NCBI GenBank assembly: GCA_000435475.1
Contig: FR896057.1
Span: forward strand, 14,346-28,648
Direction of reading: 5' to 3'
Origin: Cryptobacterium sp. CAG:338
GTDB taxonomy: Bacteria > Actinomycetota > Coriobacteriia > Coriobacteriales > Eggerthellaceae
DNA length: 14,303 nt
The notes under the pieces were generated by a model that saw nothing but the letters and a program-made list of their open reading frames with translations, ran no database searches and was not told the DNA's origin. Below, piece by piece: positions 5,909 to 12,110 of this stretch; position 1 is the stretch's first letter; every line of letters begins with the position of its first letter. A program made the position numbers and the translations under genes.

Positions 5909-6139
5909 ATGACTTTAGGAACACTGGTAGTTACCGCTATCTTGGTTGTAATTGTAGCGGCAATTATTATCAGCATGGTTCGTTCGCATCGTGCGGGAAA
6001 ACATGTTGGTTGCGACGGATGTGGTGCTTGCGGGCACAATCATGATGAATCTAGCCATTCTCATGGTGCAGGTTGCGGGTGTGCGAATGTGGACGCAATG
6101 ATTGAACGCATGAATGAGATCAGCTCAAAGACCAAATAA
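5909..6139 (+). CDS. FeoB-associated Cys-rich membrane protein
   Basis: A 76-residue peptide with one N-terminal transmembrane helix (TLGTLVVTAILVVIVAAIII, residues 2-21) followed by a short Cys/His-rich tail. The tail has C35, C38, C41, C56 and C58 with H43, H45, H50 and H52. This build matches the FeoB-associated Cys-rich membrane protein family (Pfam FeoB_associated), commonly encoded next to feoB in anaerobes and presumed to help Fe(II) transfer; its biochemistry is not settled. The start is ATG 5909, with AAGGAG (5897-5902) six bases upstream. The His-rich stretch between the Cys pairs is more pronounced than in the simple CxxC forms and suggests a genuine metal site. It lies 363 bases beyond feoB on the same strand, so it may be transcribed separately. 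Confidence 0.88.
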   Translation: MTLGTLVVTAILVVIVAAIIISMVRSHRAGKHVGCDGCGACGHNHDESSHSHGAGCGCANVDAMIERMNEISSKTK

Positions 6140-6227
6140 ACAAAGGCGTCCCTGAACTAAAGAATCGTTTCTTAAACTCGTGCATTCTCAGCTTGCCAAT
6201 TCTTGGACCAGTGTGCCTTTGGGCTTA

Positions 6228-6261
6228 CATCTGAAAACATTTTGCATCTGAAAACATTTCT
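6228..6261. repeat. 17-bp direct tandem repeat
   Basis: CATCTGAAAACATTTTG (6228-6244) and CATCTGAAAACATTTCT (6245-6261) are adjacent, with the first 15 bases identical. They lie in the A/T-rich spacer downstream of the FeoB-associated gene. Confidence 0.85.
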
Positions 6262-6527
6262 AAAGTCCTTTGCTGAATTCTCTTAAGAATCCAAACCCGA
6301 AAACTGAATAAAAACCGAATACTAACTATCAATGCTTAGCACCTAAACTTAGTATGCTTAAAAGGCATTAAGAACTATGCAAAGTAAGTATTTGTTGCTC
6401 ATGATCGCTTGAGGTACCTTCAAGATACGAAATAAGTGACAACATGTAACATATTTACTGAAGACAAATCATCATAAAGTGTGTTGACGTAAGGTTCGTC
6501 AGCGCAATCTGCGGTATGCGTAGAGTT

Positions 6528-6580
6528 GCTTTTCGTTTAGGCTTTTCTCGTTTGGGCTTTTGACCTCGCTTTTAATTTCT
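6528..6580. repeat. Four GCTTTT-led units of 12-15 bp
   Basis: Units begin at 6528 (GCTTTTCGTTTAG), 6541 (GCTTTTCTCGTTTGG), 6556 (GCTTTTGACCTC) and 6568 (GCTTTTAATTTCT). They lie 110-160 bases before the AKR-like gene. Confidence 0.6.
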
Positions 6581-6688
6581 GCCCGAACCACTTTCGCCTC
6601 TGTTGAGTCTGTCTCGGTAGCTTTATGACGAGTTGCACATATGTTGCGTGGATGTCGCAGAGAATAATGCAAGCAAGAAGGGCGTTTA

Positions 6689-7786
6689 ATGGAGTATAGA
6701 ACCATTCCTCATAGTGGTGAGAAGGTAAGCATCATTGGTTTAGGCATGGGAAGCATGCATGAGGCGAGCGTAGACGAAACTGAGCGAACCGTTCTCGAAG
6801 CGATTGATGCGGGCATCAACATCATGGACTTTATTCCGAGTAAGGCCAACGCATTTGAAGGGTATGCGCGTGCTTTAAAGACTCGTCGAGAAAAAGTGCT
6901 GCTCCAGGTTCACTTGGGTGCAAACTATGCATCGGGTGAATACGGATGGACTACAGATGTGAACATTGCTCGACGCGAATTTGAAGCTCGACTTGCTTTG
7001 CTTAATACCGATTATGCGGATTTTGGCTTCATTCATTGCATCGACGAAGAGGCAGATTTTGATGCAGTAATGAATGGCGGTATTTGGGATTATGCTTGTC
7101 AGCTTAAGAAGGAAGGGACGATTCGCTATCTCGCTTTTAGCACCCATGATGTTTCGATAGCGAGGAAGTTTATCGAAACAGGCATGATGGATTGGGCGAT
7201 GTTTAGCATCAATCCTATGTATGACTACACCGAGACCTCAGATTACGGAAAGGGAGAAGCGGGCGATCGCATGCAGCTGTATCGCGAGTTCGAACGCGCT
7301 GGTATTGGTGTTTCGGTTATGAAAGCCTTTGCGGCAGGGCAGTTGCTAGATGCGAAACGCTCTCCCTTTGGTAAGGCCTTAACGCGTGCGCAATGCATTC
7401 AGTATGCGTTAGATAAGCCGGGTGTAAAAACGGTCTTGCCAGGTGTTCGTGGTTTGCAGGATTTACATGAAATACTTGCTTATCTGGACGCTACTCCTGA
7501 AGAGCGCGATTATTCGGTACTTTCCACGATGACTCCCCAGACTGACCAGGGCTCATGTGTCTATTGTAATCATTGTCAGCCGTGTCCTCAGGGTCTTAGT
7601 ATTGGGCTGATCAACAAATATTATGATCTTGCAGGCATGGGGGACGAAATGGCGGCAAACCATTATCGTGAATTGGAGATGCATGCGAGCGATTGCACGA
7701 GTTGTGGGCATTGCGACAGTCGCTGCCCCTTTGGGGTGGCACAATCCGATCGCATGCAGGAGATCGCTGAGTATTTCGGCGAATAG
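6689..7786 (+). CDS. Aldo/keto reductase-like protein with C-terminal double iron-sulfur motif
   Basis: 365 residues, start ATG 6689 with AGAAGGG (6676-6682) six bases upstream. Residues 1-270 follow the aldo/keto reductase barrel: VSIIGLGMGSM, AGINIMDF (D47), DFGFIHCID (H116), IRYLAFSTHD, the SINPMYDY strand and GIGVSVMKAF. The C-terminus has two Cys clusters: C290, C293, C296, C299 followed by P, and C336, C339, C342, C346 followed by P, the arrangement in Fe-S AKR-like proteins common in anaerobes. In classical AKRs the catalytic Tyr stands five residues after the Asp; here that position is K52, and the usual catalytic Lys strand reads LLQVHLG. Ordinary NADPH-dependent carbonyl reduction is therefore doubtful. 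The substrate is unknown. It appears to be a single-gene unit and converges with queH-queA, the stops being only seven bases apart. Confidence 0.85.
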   Translation: MEYRTIPHSGEKVSIIGLGMGSMHEASVDETERTVLEAIDAGINIMDFIPSKANAFEGYARALKTRREKVLLQVHLGANYASGEYGWTTDVNIARREFEARLALLNTDYADFGFIHCIDEEADFDAVMNGGIWDYACQLKKEGTIRYLAFSTHDVSIARKFIETGMMDWAMFSINPMYDYTETSDYGKGEAGDRMQLYREFERAGIGVSVMKAFAAGQLLDAKRSPFGKALTRAQCIQYALDKPGVKTVLPGVRGLQDLHEILAYLDATPEERDYSVLSTMTPQTDQGSCVYCNHCQPCPQGLSIGLINKYYDLAGMGDEMAANHYRELEMHASDCTSCGHCDSRCPFGVAQSDRMQEIAEYFGE

Positions 7787-7793
7787 GTTGCCT

Positions 7794-9761
7794 TCACCTA
7801 ATGAACATTGCATCGCCAAAAGAAAGCATGCGATATTTGCGCTTTATAGCGTGATGATATGCCTTCATTATGTTGTCTCGTGTTGAAAACGCCGAAACAA
7901 GCATCATAAGAGTAGAGCGGGGCACATGAAAATTCGTAATCAAGGCATCGACAACTTTAAATTCATACCCCGGCAAAATATAGAGACTCGTTGCCTCTCT
8001 GTCGCGTGCGATCAGCCCGCGCTCCGCATCCCATGCAGACTCTAGGCTTCGCACACTCGTAGTGCCTACTGCAATAACTCGTCCGCCCTGTTCTTTGGTG
8101 CGTTTAATAGCATCGACTGTTTGCTGTGGAACGGTATATCGCTCGGTGTGAATCTGGTGATCTCGGGGGTTGTCTTCTTCGACAATGCGGAAGGTATCAA
8201 GACCTACTTCAAGATGAACAGTTTCCCAGCCAATACCTTTTTCTTTGATGCACTCGATTAGTTCTGGCGTGAAGTGCAAACCTGCAGTTGGGGCGGCAGC
8301 GGAGCGCTCTTCGTGGGAATACACCGTCTGATAAAGCTCTTCGTCACCCGCATAATTCTTGATATAGGGTGGCAATGGCGTGTGCCCAACGGCATGAAGT
8401 GCTTCGTCGAGGGAAGGCAGGCACGTGGTTAATCGAACAAGACGTTCGCCCTTCTGAGCGCCCTCAACCCAATCGATGACTTCTGCGCTGAGAACCACCT
8501 CTTCATTTGAGTTTTCATTTGAGCTTTCGTTGTCTTCCTCGCTGCTTGCCACAAAATCTACGATAGCTCCTGGCTTAAGACGCTTGCCAGGGCGCACCAA
8601 CGCTTCCCAGGTGGCGGACTGATTTGATCGATTTGCATCCTGCTTTGCTTCGCGAAGCAGGAATACTTCAGCGGTGCCGCCGGTTTCTCGCTTGTGACCG
8701 ATGAGGCGCGCGGGCATGACACGTGTTTCGTTGGCAACAAGCAAGTCGCCTGGTTGAAGGTAGTCGATAATGTCACGAAATATCTTATCTTCGAGAGTTC
8801 CTGTGTCGCGTTTCATAACCAAGAGTCTGCATTCGTCACGGATGGGAGCAGGCTCTTGAGCGATAAGCTCCTCAGGTAATTCATAGTCGAAATCATCGGT
8901 GGTTAAAGCTTGCAATTTAGCTCTTCTTTCTTCGGCTTTTTTCTTTTTGCGTGCAGCTTTGCGTGCTTCGCGCTCGGCGGCAGCTTCTTTATCGGAATAT
9001 GCGCAACCGCAATAATTCTGGCGATACATCCCTAAATCGCGGCTTCGTTTTGTAGCTTCGGGGTAGTAGGGGCGATAATCCCTGAATACTACCGAAAGAC
9101 CCTGGTAAGGCTTTGCGACCCGCTGCAATTCTTCCTGAATTATAGCGGTGTATTGATAAGGGCTTACGGTAAGCGTTGTCCCAATGCCTTCGAATCCGTG
9201 CTCGTGCGCAAAACGTGCGAGCTCTTCAAGTCGTATACGATAGCAAGCTCGGCAGCGGTTTTCGCGGTCGTGATACAGATGGGCGAATTTAGGGTTGCGT
9301 GCTGGATCGAATTCGGGATCAATACCAGTGTTGAATGAAGGGGTGATTGTCTGCGAGTTTGCTTCGGAGGCAGGTGAAGCATCAAGCTCAGATGATGTTA
9401 CAAATGCCGACGAAGCTTCAAGAGGAAATGACGCTCTAGGCGCAGATGCTTCATGGTTGGTATGCGCAGACGTTTGCTTGGTATGCGCAGACGTTTGTGT
9501 GGAATCCGAGTTCGATGAGTGGGGATGCCACGCATTTCGTATGGCTTCCTGCCATCTGGTCGGTTCGTATGGCCCTTCAATTACTGGAATGTCTTGCGCT
9601 TTTGCCCAATCAAGAAGCGTTGACAAACGGTGCTGATATTCGCTTGCAGGAGCAATGTTGGAATTCATATATGCAATGGCTATGTCATGACCTTCTTCTT
9701 TAAGAAGTCTGACTGGCTCAAGCGAACACGGTCCGCAGCAAGCATGAAGTAGTAATTTCAT
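7794..9761 (-). CDS. queH-queA: Bifunctional epoxyqueuosine reductase QueH / tRNA ribosyltransferase-isomerase QueA fusion
   Basis: A 655-residue fusion for the last two steps of queuosine synthesis at tRNA position 34. Residues 1-256 are QueH (DUF208): HACCGPC (6-12), C170/C173 in NRCRACYRIRLEE, TVSPYQY (198-204) and YCGCAYS (250-256); these Cys residues fit an Fe-S/redox site reducing epoxyqueuosine to queuosine. A Lys/Arg/Ala-rich linker (257-285) leads into QueA (about 286-655): FDYELPEELIAQ, LLVANETRVMPARL (340-353), AAAPTAGLHFTPE (488-500), VHLEVGLDTF (515-524), GTTSVRSLE (566-574), NFHVPRSTLMMLV (610-622) and the ending SFGDAMF. QueA transfers the ribosyl group of S-adenosylmethionine to preQ1-tRNA. 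QueH is split by a Ser/Thr/Ala-rich insert (about 80-145) and QueA by an acidic insert (about 405-422). ATG is complementary to 9759-9761. It is divergent from the HAD-tgt pair. Confidence 0.95.
   Translation of the reverse strand: MKLLLHACCGPCSLEPVRLLKEEGHDIAIAYMNSNIAPASEYQHRLSTLLDWAKAQDIPVIEGPYEPTRWQEAIRNAWHPHSSNSDSTQTSAHTKQTSAHTNHEASAPRASFPLEASSAFVTSSELDASPASEANSQTITPSFNTGIDPEFDPARNPKFAHLYHDRENRCRACYRIRLEELARFAHEHGFEGIGTTLTVSPYQYTAIIQEELQRVAKPYQGLSVVFRDYRPYYPEATKRSRDLGMYRQNYCGCAYSDKEAAAEREARKAARKKKKAEERRAKLQALTTDDFDYELPEELIAQEPAPIRDECRLLVMKRDTGTLEDKIFRDIIDYLQPGDLLVANETRVMPARLIGHKRETGGTAEVFLLREAKQDANRSNQSATWEALVRPGKRLKPGAIVDFVASSEEDNESSNENSNEEVVLSAEVIDWVEGAQKGERLVRLTTCLPSLDEALHAVGHTPLPPYIKNYAGDEELYQTVYSHEERSAAAPTAGLHFTPELIECIKEKGIGWETVHLEVGLDTFRIVEEDNPRDHQIHTERYTVPQQTVDAIKRTKEQGGRVIAVGTTSVRSLESAWDAERGLIARDREATSLYILPGYEFKVVDALITNFHVPRSTLMMLVSAFSTRDNIMKAYHHAIKRKYRMLSFGDAMFIR
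8502..8525. repeat. 12-bp tandem repeat inside the QueA acidic insert
   Basis: TTCATTTGAGTT (8502-8513) and TTCATTTGAGCT (8514-8525) differ at one base. They encode the NENSNE-type stretch of the low-complexity acidic insert in the QueA half of the fusion. Confidence 0.7.
9457..9498. repeat. 21-bp tandem repeat inside the QueH low-complexity insert
   Basis: Units 9457-9477 and 9478-9498 differ only at their last base. On the minus strand they encode two copies of QTSAHT plus one residue (K or N). Being a multiple of three, the duplication keeps the frame. Near-identity suggests a recent event. Confidence 0.9.
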
Positions 9762-9844
9762 AGGTTCGTCTTCCGCTCCTTTCAGCGTACTCTATACTAA
9801 CATCTGATTGACAATTTCGATGCGTATAGGAAGGAATGCCCACA

Positions 9845-10582
9845 ATGCCCCAACGAGCTTACAAGGCAATCTTCTTTGATTTGGACGGGACGCTGCTCCC
9901 TGTTGATATGGACGCTTTTTTAAAAGCATATTTTGAGGCGCTTGGAGCGTTTTCTGCCAAACATGGACATGATCCGAAGCAGTTTGTTGATGCGCTTAAT
10001 AAAGGCGTCTTTGCCATGTTGAAAGAAGACGGCGGACGAAATGACGAGCGCTTCTGGCGTACGTTCTGCGCGCTTTTAAACATCGGTGAAGACGAAAAGG
10101 CAGAATACGAGAAACTCATGGAGGAGTTCTATACCACCGCTTTTGATGAGCTGGGCGCACTCATTACGCCAACGCCCGAATCGGCACAGGTGGTAAACCT
10201 TTTGAAGGAAAAGGGCTATCGACTTTATCTAACCACGATGCCGCTGTTCCCTTGTGTTGCGGTGGAAAAGCGCGTACAATGGGCGGGATGTGATCCTGCA
10301 GCGTTTGAACGCATCACAACCTACGATAACTCTACGAGCACAAAGCCTCATCTGGCGTACTATCGCGAAAACGTTGAAGCGATCGGGTTAAAACCAGAAG
10401 AAATCTTGATGGTAGGAAACAACACTCGTGAGGATTTGGCGGCAATGCAGCTAGGGCTTGATGGGTATTTGGTAACTGATTGGTTGTTGAATCCTGATGA
10501 TTTCGATATCGAAACCGTCAAGCATGGCTCAATGGCAGACTTCTTGCAGTTTGTGCAAGATTTGCCGGAGTGTGATGCCTAA
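9845..10582 (+). CDS. HAD-family hydrolase (putative phosphatase)
   Basis: A 245-residue haloacid-dehalogenase-like hydrolase, cytoplasmic, likely a small-molecule phosphatase of unknown substrate. Motif I is FFDLDGTLLP with the nucleophile D12 and acid/base D14, motif II is LTTMP (T130/T131), motif III K167 in STKPHL, and motif IV VGNNTREDLAA with D197. The first acidic residue often seen in motif IV (GD..) is Asn here. A helical cap of about 110 residues lies between motifs I and II. ATG 9845 is preferred to ATG 9836 because GGAAGGA (9829-9835) sits nine bases before 9845 but touches 9836. Its stop overlaps the tgt start as TAATG, so the two proteins are probably translated together. The coupling hints at a nucleotide- or queuine-related role, but nothing in the sequence proves it. 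Confidence 0.85.
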   Translation: MPQRAYKAIFFDLDGTLLPVDMDAFLKAYFEALGAFSAKHGHDPKQFVDALNKGVFAMLKEDGGRNDERFWRTFCALLNIGEDEKAEYEKLMEEFYTTAFDELGALITPTPESAQVVNLLKEKGYRLYLTTMPLFPCVAVEKRVQWAGCDPAAFERITTYDNSTSTKPHLAYYRENVEAIGLKPEEILMVGNNTREDLAAMQLGLDGYLVTDWLLNPDDFDIETVKHGSMADFLQFVQDLPECDA

Positions 10583-11727
10583 TGGCGCTTTTTGACTTCA
10601 CCTTAGAGGCACAGTCGGGTCATGCGCGTGCTGGTTTGTTTGAAACTGCGCACGGTACGGTTCGCACGCCGCTGTTTATGCCTGTAGGAACGAGCGCGAC
10701 GGTCAAGGGTATTCGTCCTCAGATGCTCAAAGAACTTGGTGCTCAAATTGTACTTTCGAATACCTACCATCTGTCGTTGCGTCCAGGTGCGGACCTGATT
10801 GCTGAAGCGGGCGGTTTGCACAAGTTTATGGCCTACGATGGACCTATTCTTACGGATTCGGGTGGGTTTCAGATTTTCTCATTAGCCGATACGCTAAAGC
10901 TCGACGATGATGGCGTAACGTTTTCATCTATCTATGATGGCAGTAAGATTCGCTGGACTCCAGAGACCAATATGGACATTCAACAAAAACTGGGCGCTGA
11001 CATAATTATGCAGCTCGATCAGTGTCCTCCTTATCCTGCGACGCGTGAATTTGTTCAGCGCGCGGTTGATCTTTCGTCAGCTTGGGCAAAGCGTTGTTTG
11101 GCTGCACATACACGCGAAGATCAGGCATTGTTTGCCATCTGCCAGGGCGGCATGAATCTTGATATGCGTCTTGAGTCGATTCGCCGTTTGAAGGAAATTA
11201 GTGACGAAAGCGTGCGAGGTGGTCACAAAGACTTCAAAGGCTTTGGTATCGGAGGTTATTCAGTAGGCGAAGATCACGAAGTGATGTTTGAAACTTTGGG
11301 CGAGGTAGCGCGTGCTTGTCCTGAAAACAAGCCACGTTATGTGATGGGTGTTGGTAATCCTACAACGCTGGTGCGTGCGGTGCATGAAGGGGTAGATATG
11401 TTTGACTGCGTATTGCCTACTCGCACTGCTCGTATGGGAACGGCGTTTTCGTCGCAGGGACGCATGAATATGCGCAATGCGCGTTTCGTTCATGATTTTG
11501 GTCCGCTTGATGAAAACTGCACCTGCCCAACATGCCAGACACATAGTCGTTCTTATATTCGTCACCTGGTAAAGCAAAACGAGATGCTTGGAAGTATTTT
11601 GTTGAGTATTCACAATCTGCATTTCTTGATCGATCTGATGAATCGTGCTCGAGAAGCGGTTTTGCAAGATGCTTATGAGGACTTTTACCAGGATTGGATG
11701 CATTCGCCTGCTGCGCAAGATTACTAG
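10582..11727 (+). CDS. tgt: tRNA-guanine transglycosylase
   Basis: Tgt exchanges guanine 34 of tRNAs with GUN anticodons for preQ1, the step before QueA. The protein has 381 residues, normal for bacterial Tgt. The motifs are TDSGGFQIFSL with the general-base D92, GIGGYSVGE (222-230), MFDCVLPTRTARMG with the nucleophile D275 (273-286), and the zinc site C313, C315, C318, H344. The base-recognition segment reads QLDQCPPYPA (144-153) where the common form is DECTPYPA, so the usual Glu after Asp is Gln. The start ATG 10582 overlaps the upstream stop (TAATG), implying translational coupling to the HAD gene. It is divergent from queH-queA, so all three late queuosine activities are encoded within 4 kb. 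No queuine importer or preQ1 synthesis gene is visible here. Confidence 0.97.
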   Translation: MALFDFTLEAQSGHARAGLFETAHGTVRTPLFMPVGTSATVKGIRPQMLKELGAQIVLSNTYHLSLRPGADLIAEAGGLHKFMAYDGPILTDSGGFQIFSLADTLKLDDDGVTFSSIYDGSKIRWTPETNMDIQQKLGADIIMQLDQCPPYPATREFVQRAVDLSSAWAKRCLAAHTREDQALFAICQGGMNLDMRLESIRRLKEISDESVRGGHKDFKGFGIGGYSVGEDHEVMFETLGEVARACPENKPRYVMGVGNPTTLVRAVHEGVDMFDCVLPTRTARMGTAFSSQGRMNMRNARFVHDFGPLDENCTCPTCQTHSRSYIRHLVKQNEMLGSILLSIHNLHFLIDLMNRAREAVLQDAYEDFYQDWMHSPAAQDY

Positions 11728-11836
11728 TACGACATACAGCGCTGCACGGAGTGTGGTGCTGCGGCGGCGAGACTTTTGTGGTTGTCACGCATTATCGGTG
11801 GCACTTGCGTTTGTTGGTGACTGAAACGAGAGAAGT

Positions 11837-11862
11837 CGTGCGCCTTGGATGCGTGGCGCACG
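11837..11862. terminator. Perfect 8-bp GC-rich hairpin downstream of tgt
   Basis: CGTGCGCC (11837-11844), ten-base loop, GGCGCACG (11855-11862). It lies 109 bases after the tgt stop. No T-tract follows, so it is a structural candidate only. Confidence 0.4.
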
Positions 11863-11943
11863 GTACTATCTGGCGGGTTAGTGCTATGTGGCGCGATGGT
11901 TCCGCATACTGACTTCGATAAAGCCGCAGTTTGCTGTGTTGCC

Positions 11944-11963
11944 TTGCATTAGCTGCAGTTTTT
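11944..11963 (+). terminator. Weak hairpin followed by five T
   Basis: TTGCA (11944-11948) pairs with TGCAG (11954-11958, one G-T pair) around TTAGC, followed directly by TTTTT. The stem is short, but it is the only T-tailed hairpin found after tgt. Confidence 0.25.
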
Positions 11964-12033
11964 ATAGAAGTAACAACAGGTTAACGAATAACGAGCTATC
12001 ATAAGACGTTAATGTACTTTTGAATGAGAGTGT

Positions 12034-12081
12034 ATTCGCTTGCATTGTTTAAAAAGACGAAAGCAAACAAGGCAAGCGAAT
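12034..12081 (+). promoter_or_regulatory. Long stem-loop in the leader of secDF
   Basis: ATTCGCTTGC (12034-12043) is the perfect complement of GCAAGCGAAT (12072-12081). After one A/G mismatch, TTGTTT (12045-12050) pairs with AAACAA (12065-12070), leaving a 14-base loop. The 16 base pairs end 29 bases before the secDF ATG and are followed by CCCTCTTTGTTT. It could be an attenuator, an imperfect terminator, an mRNA stability element or an operator; the sequence alone does not decide. Confidence 0.55.
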
Positions 12082-12110
12082 CCCTCTTTGTTTGTGCAAG
12101 AAGGATAATT

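Larger units (their letters stand above)
6140..6688. other. 549-base non-coding spacer
   Basis: No open frame with a ribosome binding site or recognisable protein was found on either strand. It holds two short tandem repeats (listed separately), a near-palindrome CTTGAGGTACCTTCAAG around the GGTACC at 6412-6417, and an imperfect hairpin around CTTAA (6357-6361) and TTAAG (6368-6372). The first ~330 bases are distinctly A/T-rich compared with the genes. No clear terminator for the gene ending at 6139 and no good promoter pair for the gene at 6689 could be picked; TTGACG (6484-6489) lacks a well-spaced -10. Confidence 0.5.
11728..12110. other. 383-base spacer between tgt and secDF; no yajC
   Basis: No supported gene is seen, and in particular no small membrane protein of the YajC type that often sits here. 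It contains a GC-rich hairpin (11837-11862), a weak T-tailed hairpin (11944-11963), a possible -10 element TATCAT (11997-12002) without a good -35, and a long stem-loop directly ahead of secDF (12034-12081). The first half is GC-richer than the second. Confidence 0.5.

Noticed and set aside
5677..6039. Minus-strand frame opposite the FeoB-associated gene (120 codons).
   Set aside because: It overlaps a convincing plus-strand gene and reads through the 34-bp repeats; no family resemblance.
6228..6261. Possible CRISPR-like array in the A/T-rich spacer.
   Set aside because: Only two adjacent 17-bp units with no spacers and no cas genes; a simple tandem duplication.
6499..6705. Minus-strand frame of 68 codons with a KSPNEKSLNEKQ-like stretch.
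   Set aside because: The stretch comes from the GCTTTT repeat units, there is no ribosome binding site or family resemblance, and it overlaps the start of the AKR-like gene.
9295..9703. Plus-strand frames opposite the QueH insert.
   Set aside because: They are antisense to the low-complexity part of a well supported gene and show only repeat-derived sequence.
9808..9813. Perfect TTGACA as a -35 for the HAD-tgt operon.
   Set aside because: A -10 at 16-18 bases would fall on the ribosome binding site and start codon (9830-9836); TATAGG is only 11 bases away. Probably coincidental; TATACT at 9793-9798 is a better -10 but lacks a -35.
11260..11788. Minus-strand frames opposite the 3' half of tgt.
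   Set aside because: They are fully covered by conserved tgt coding sequence including the zinc site.
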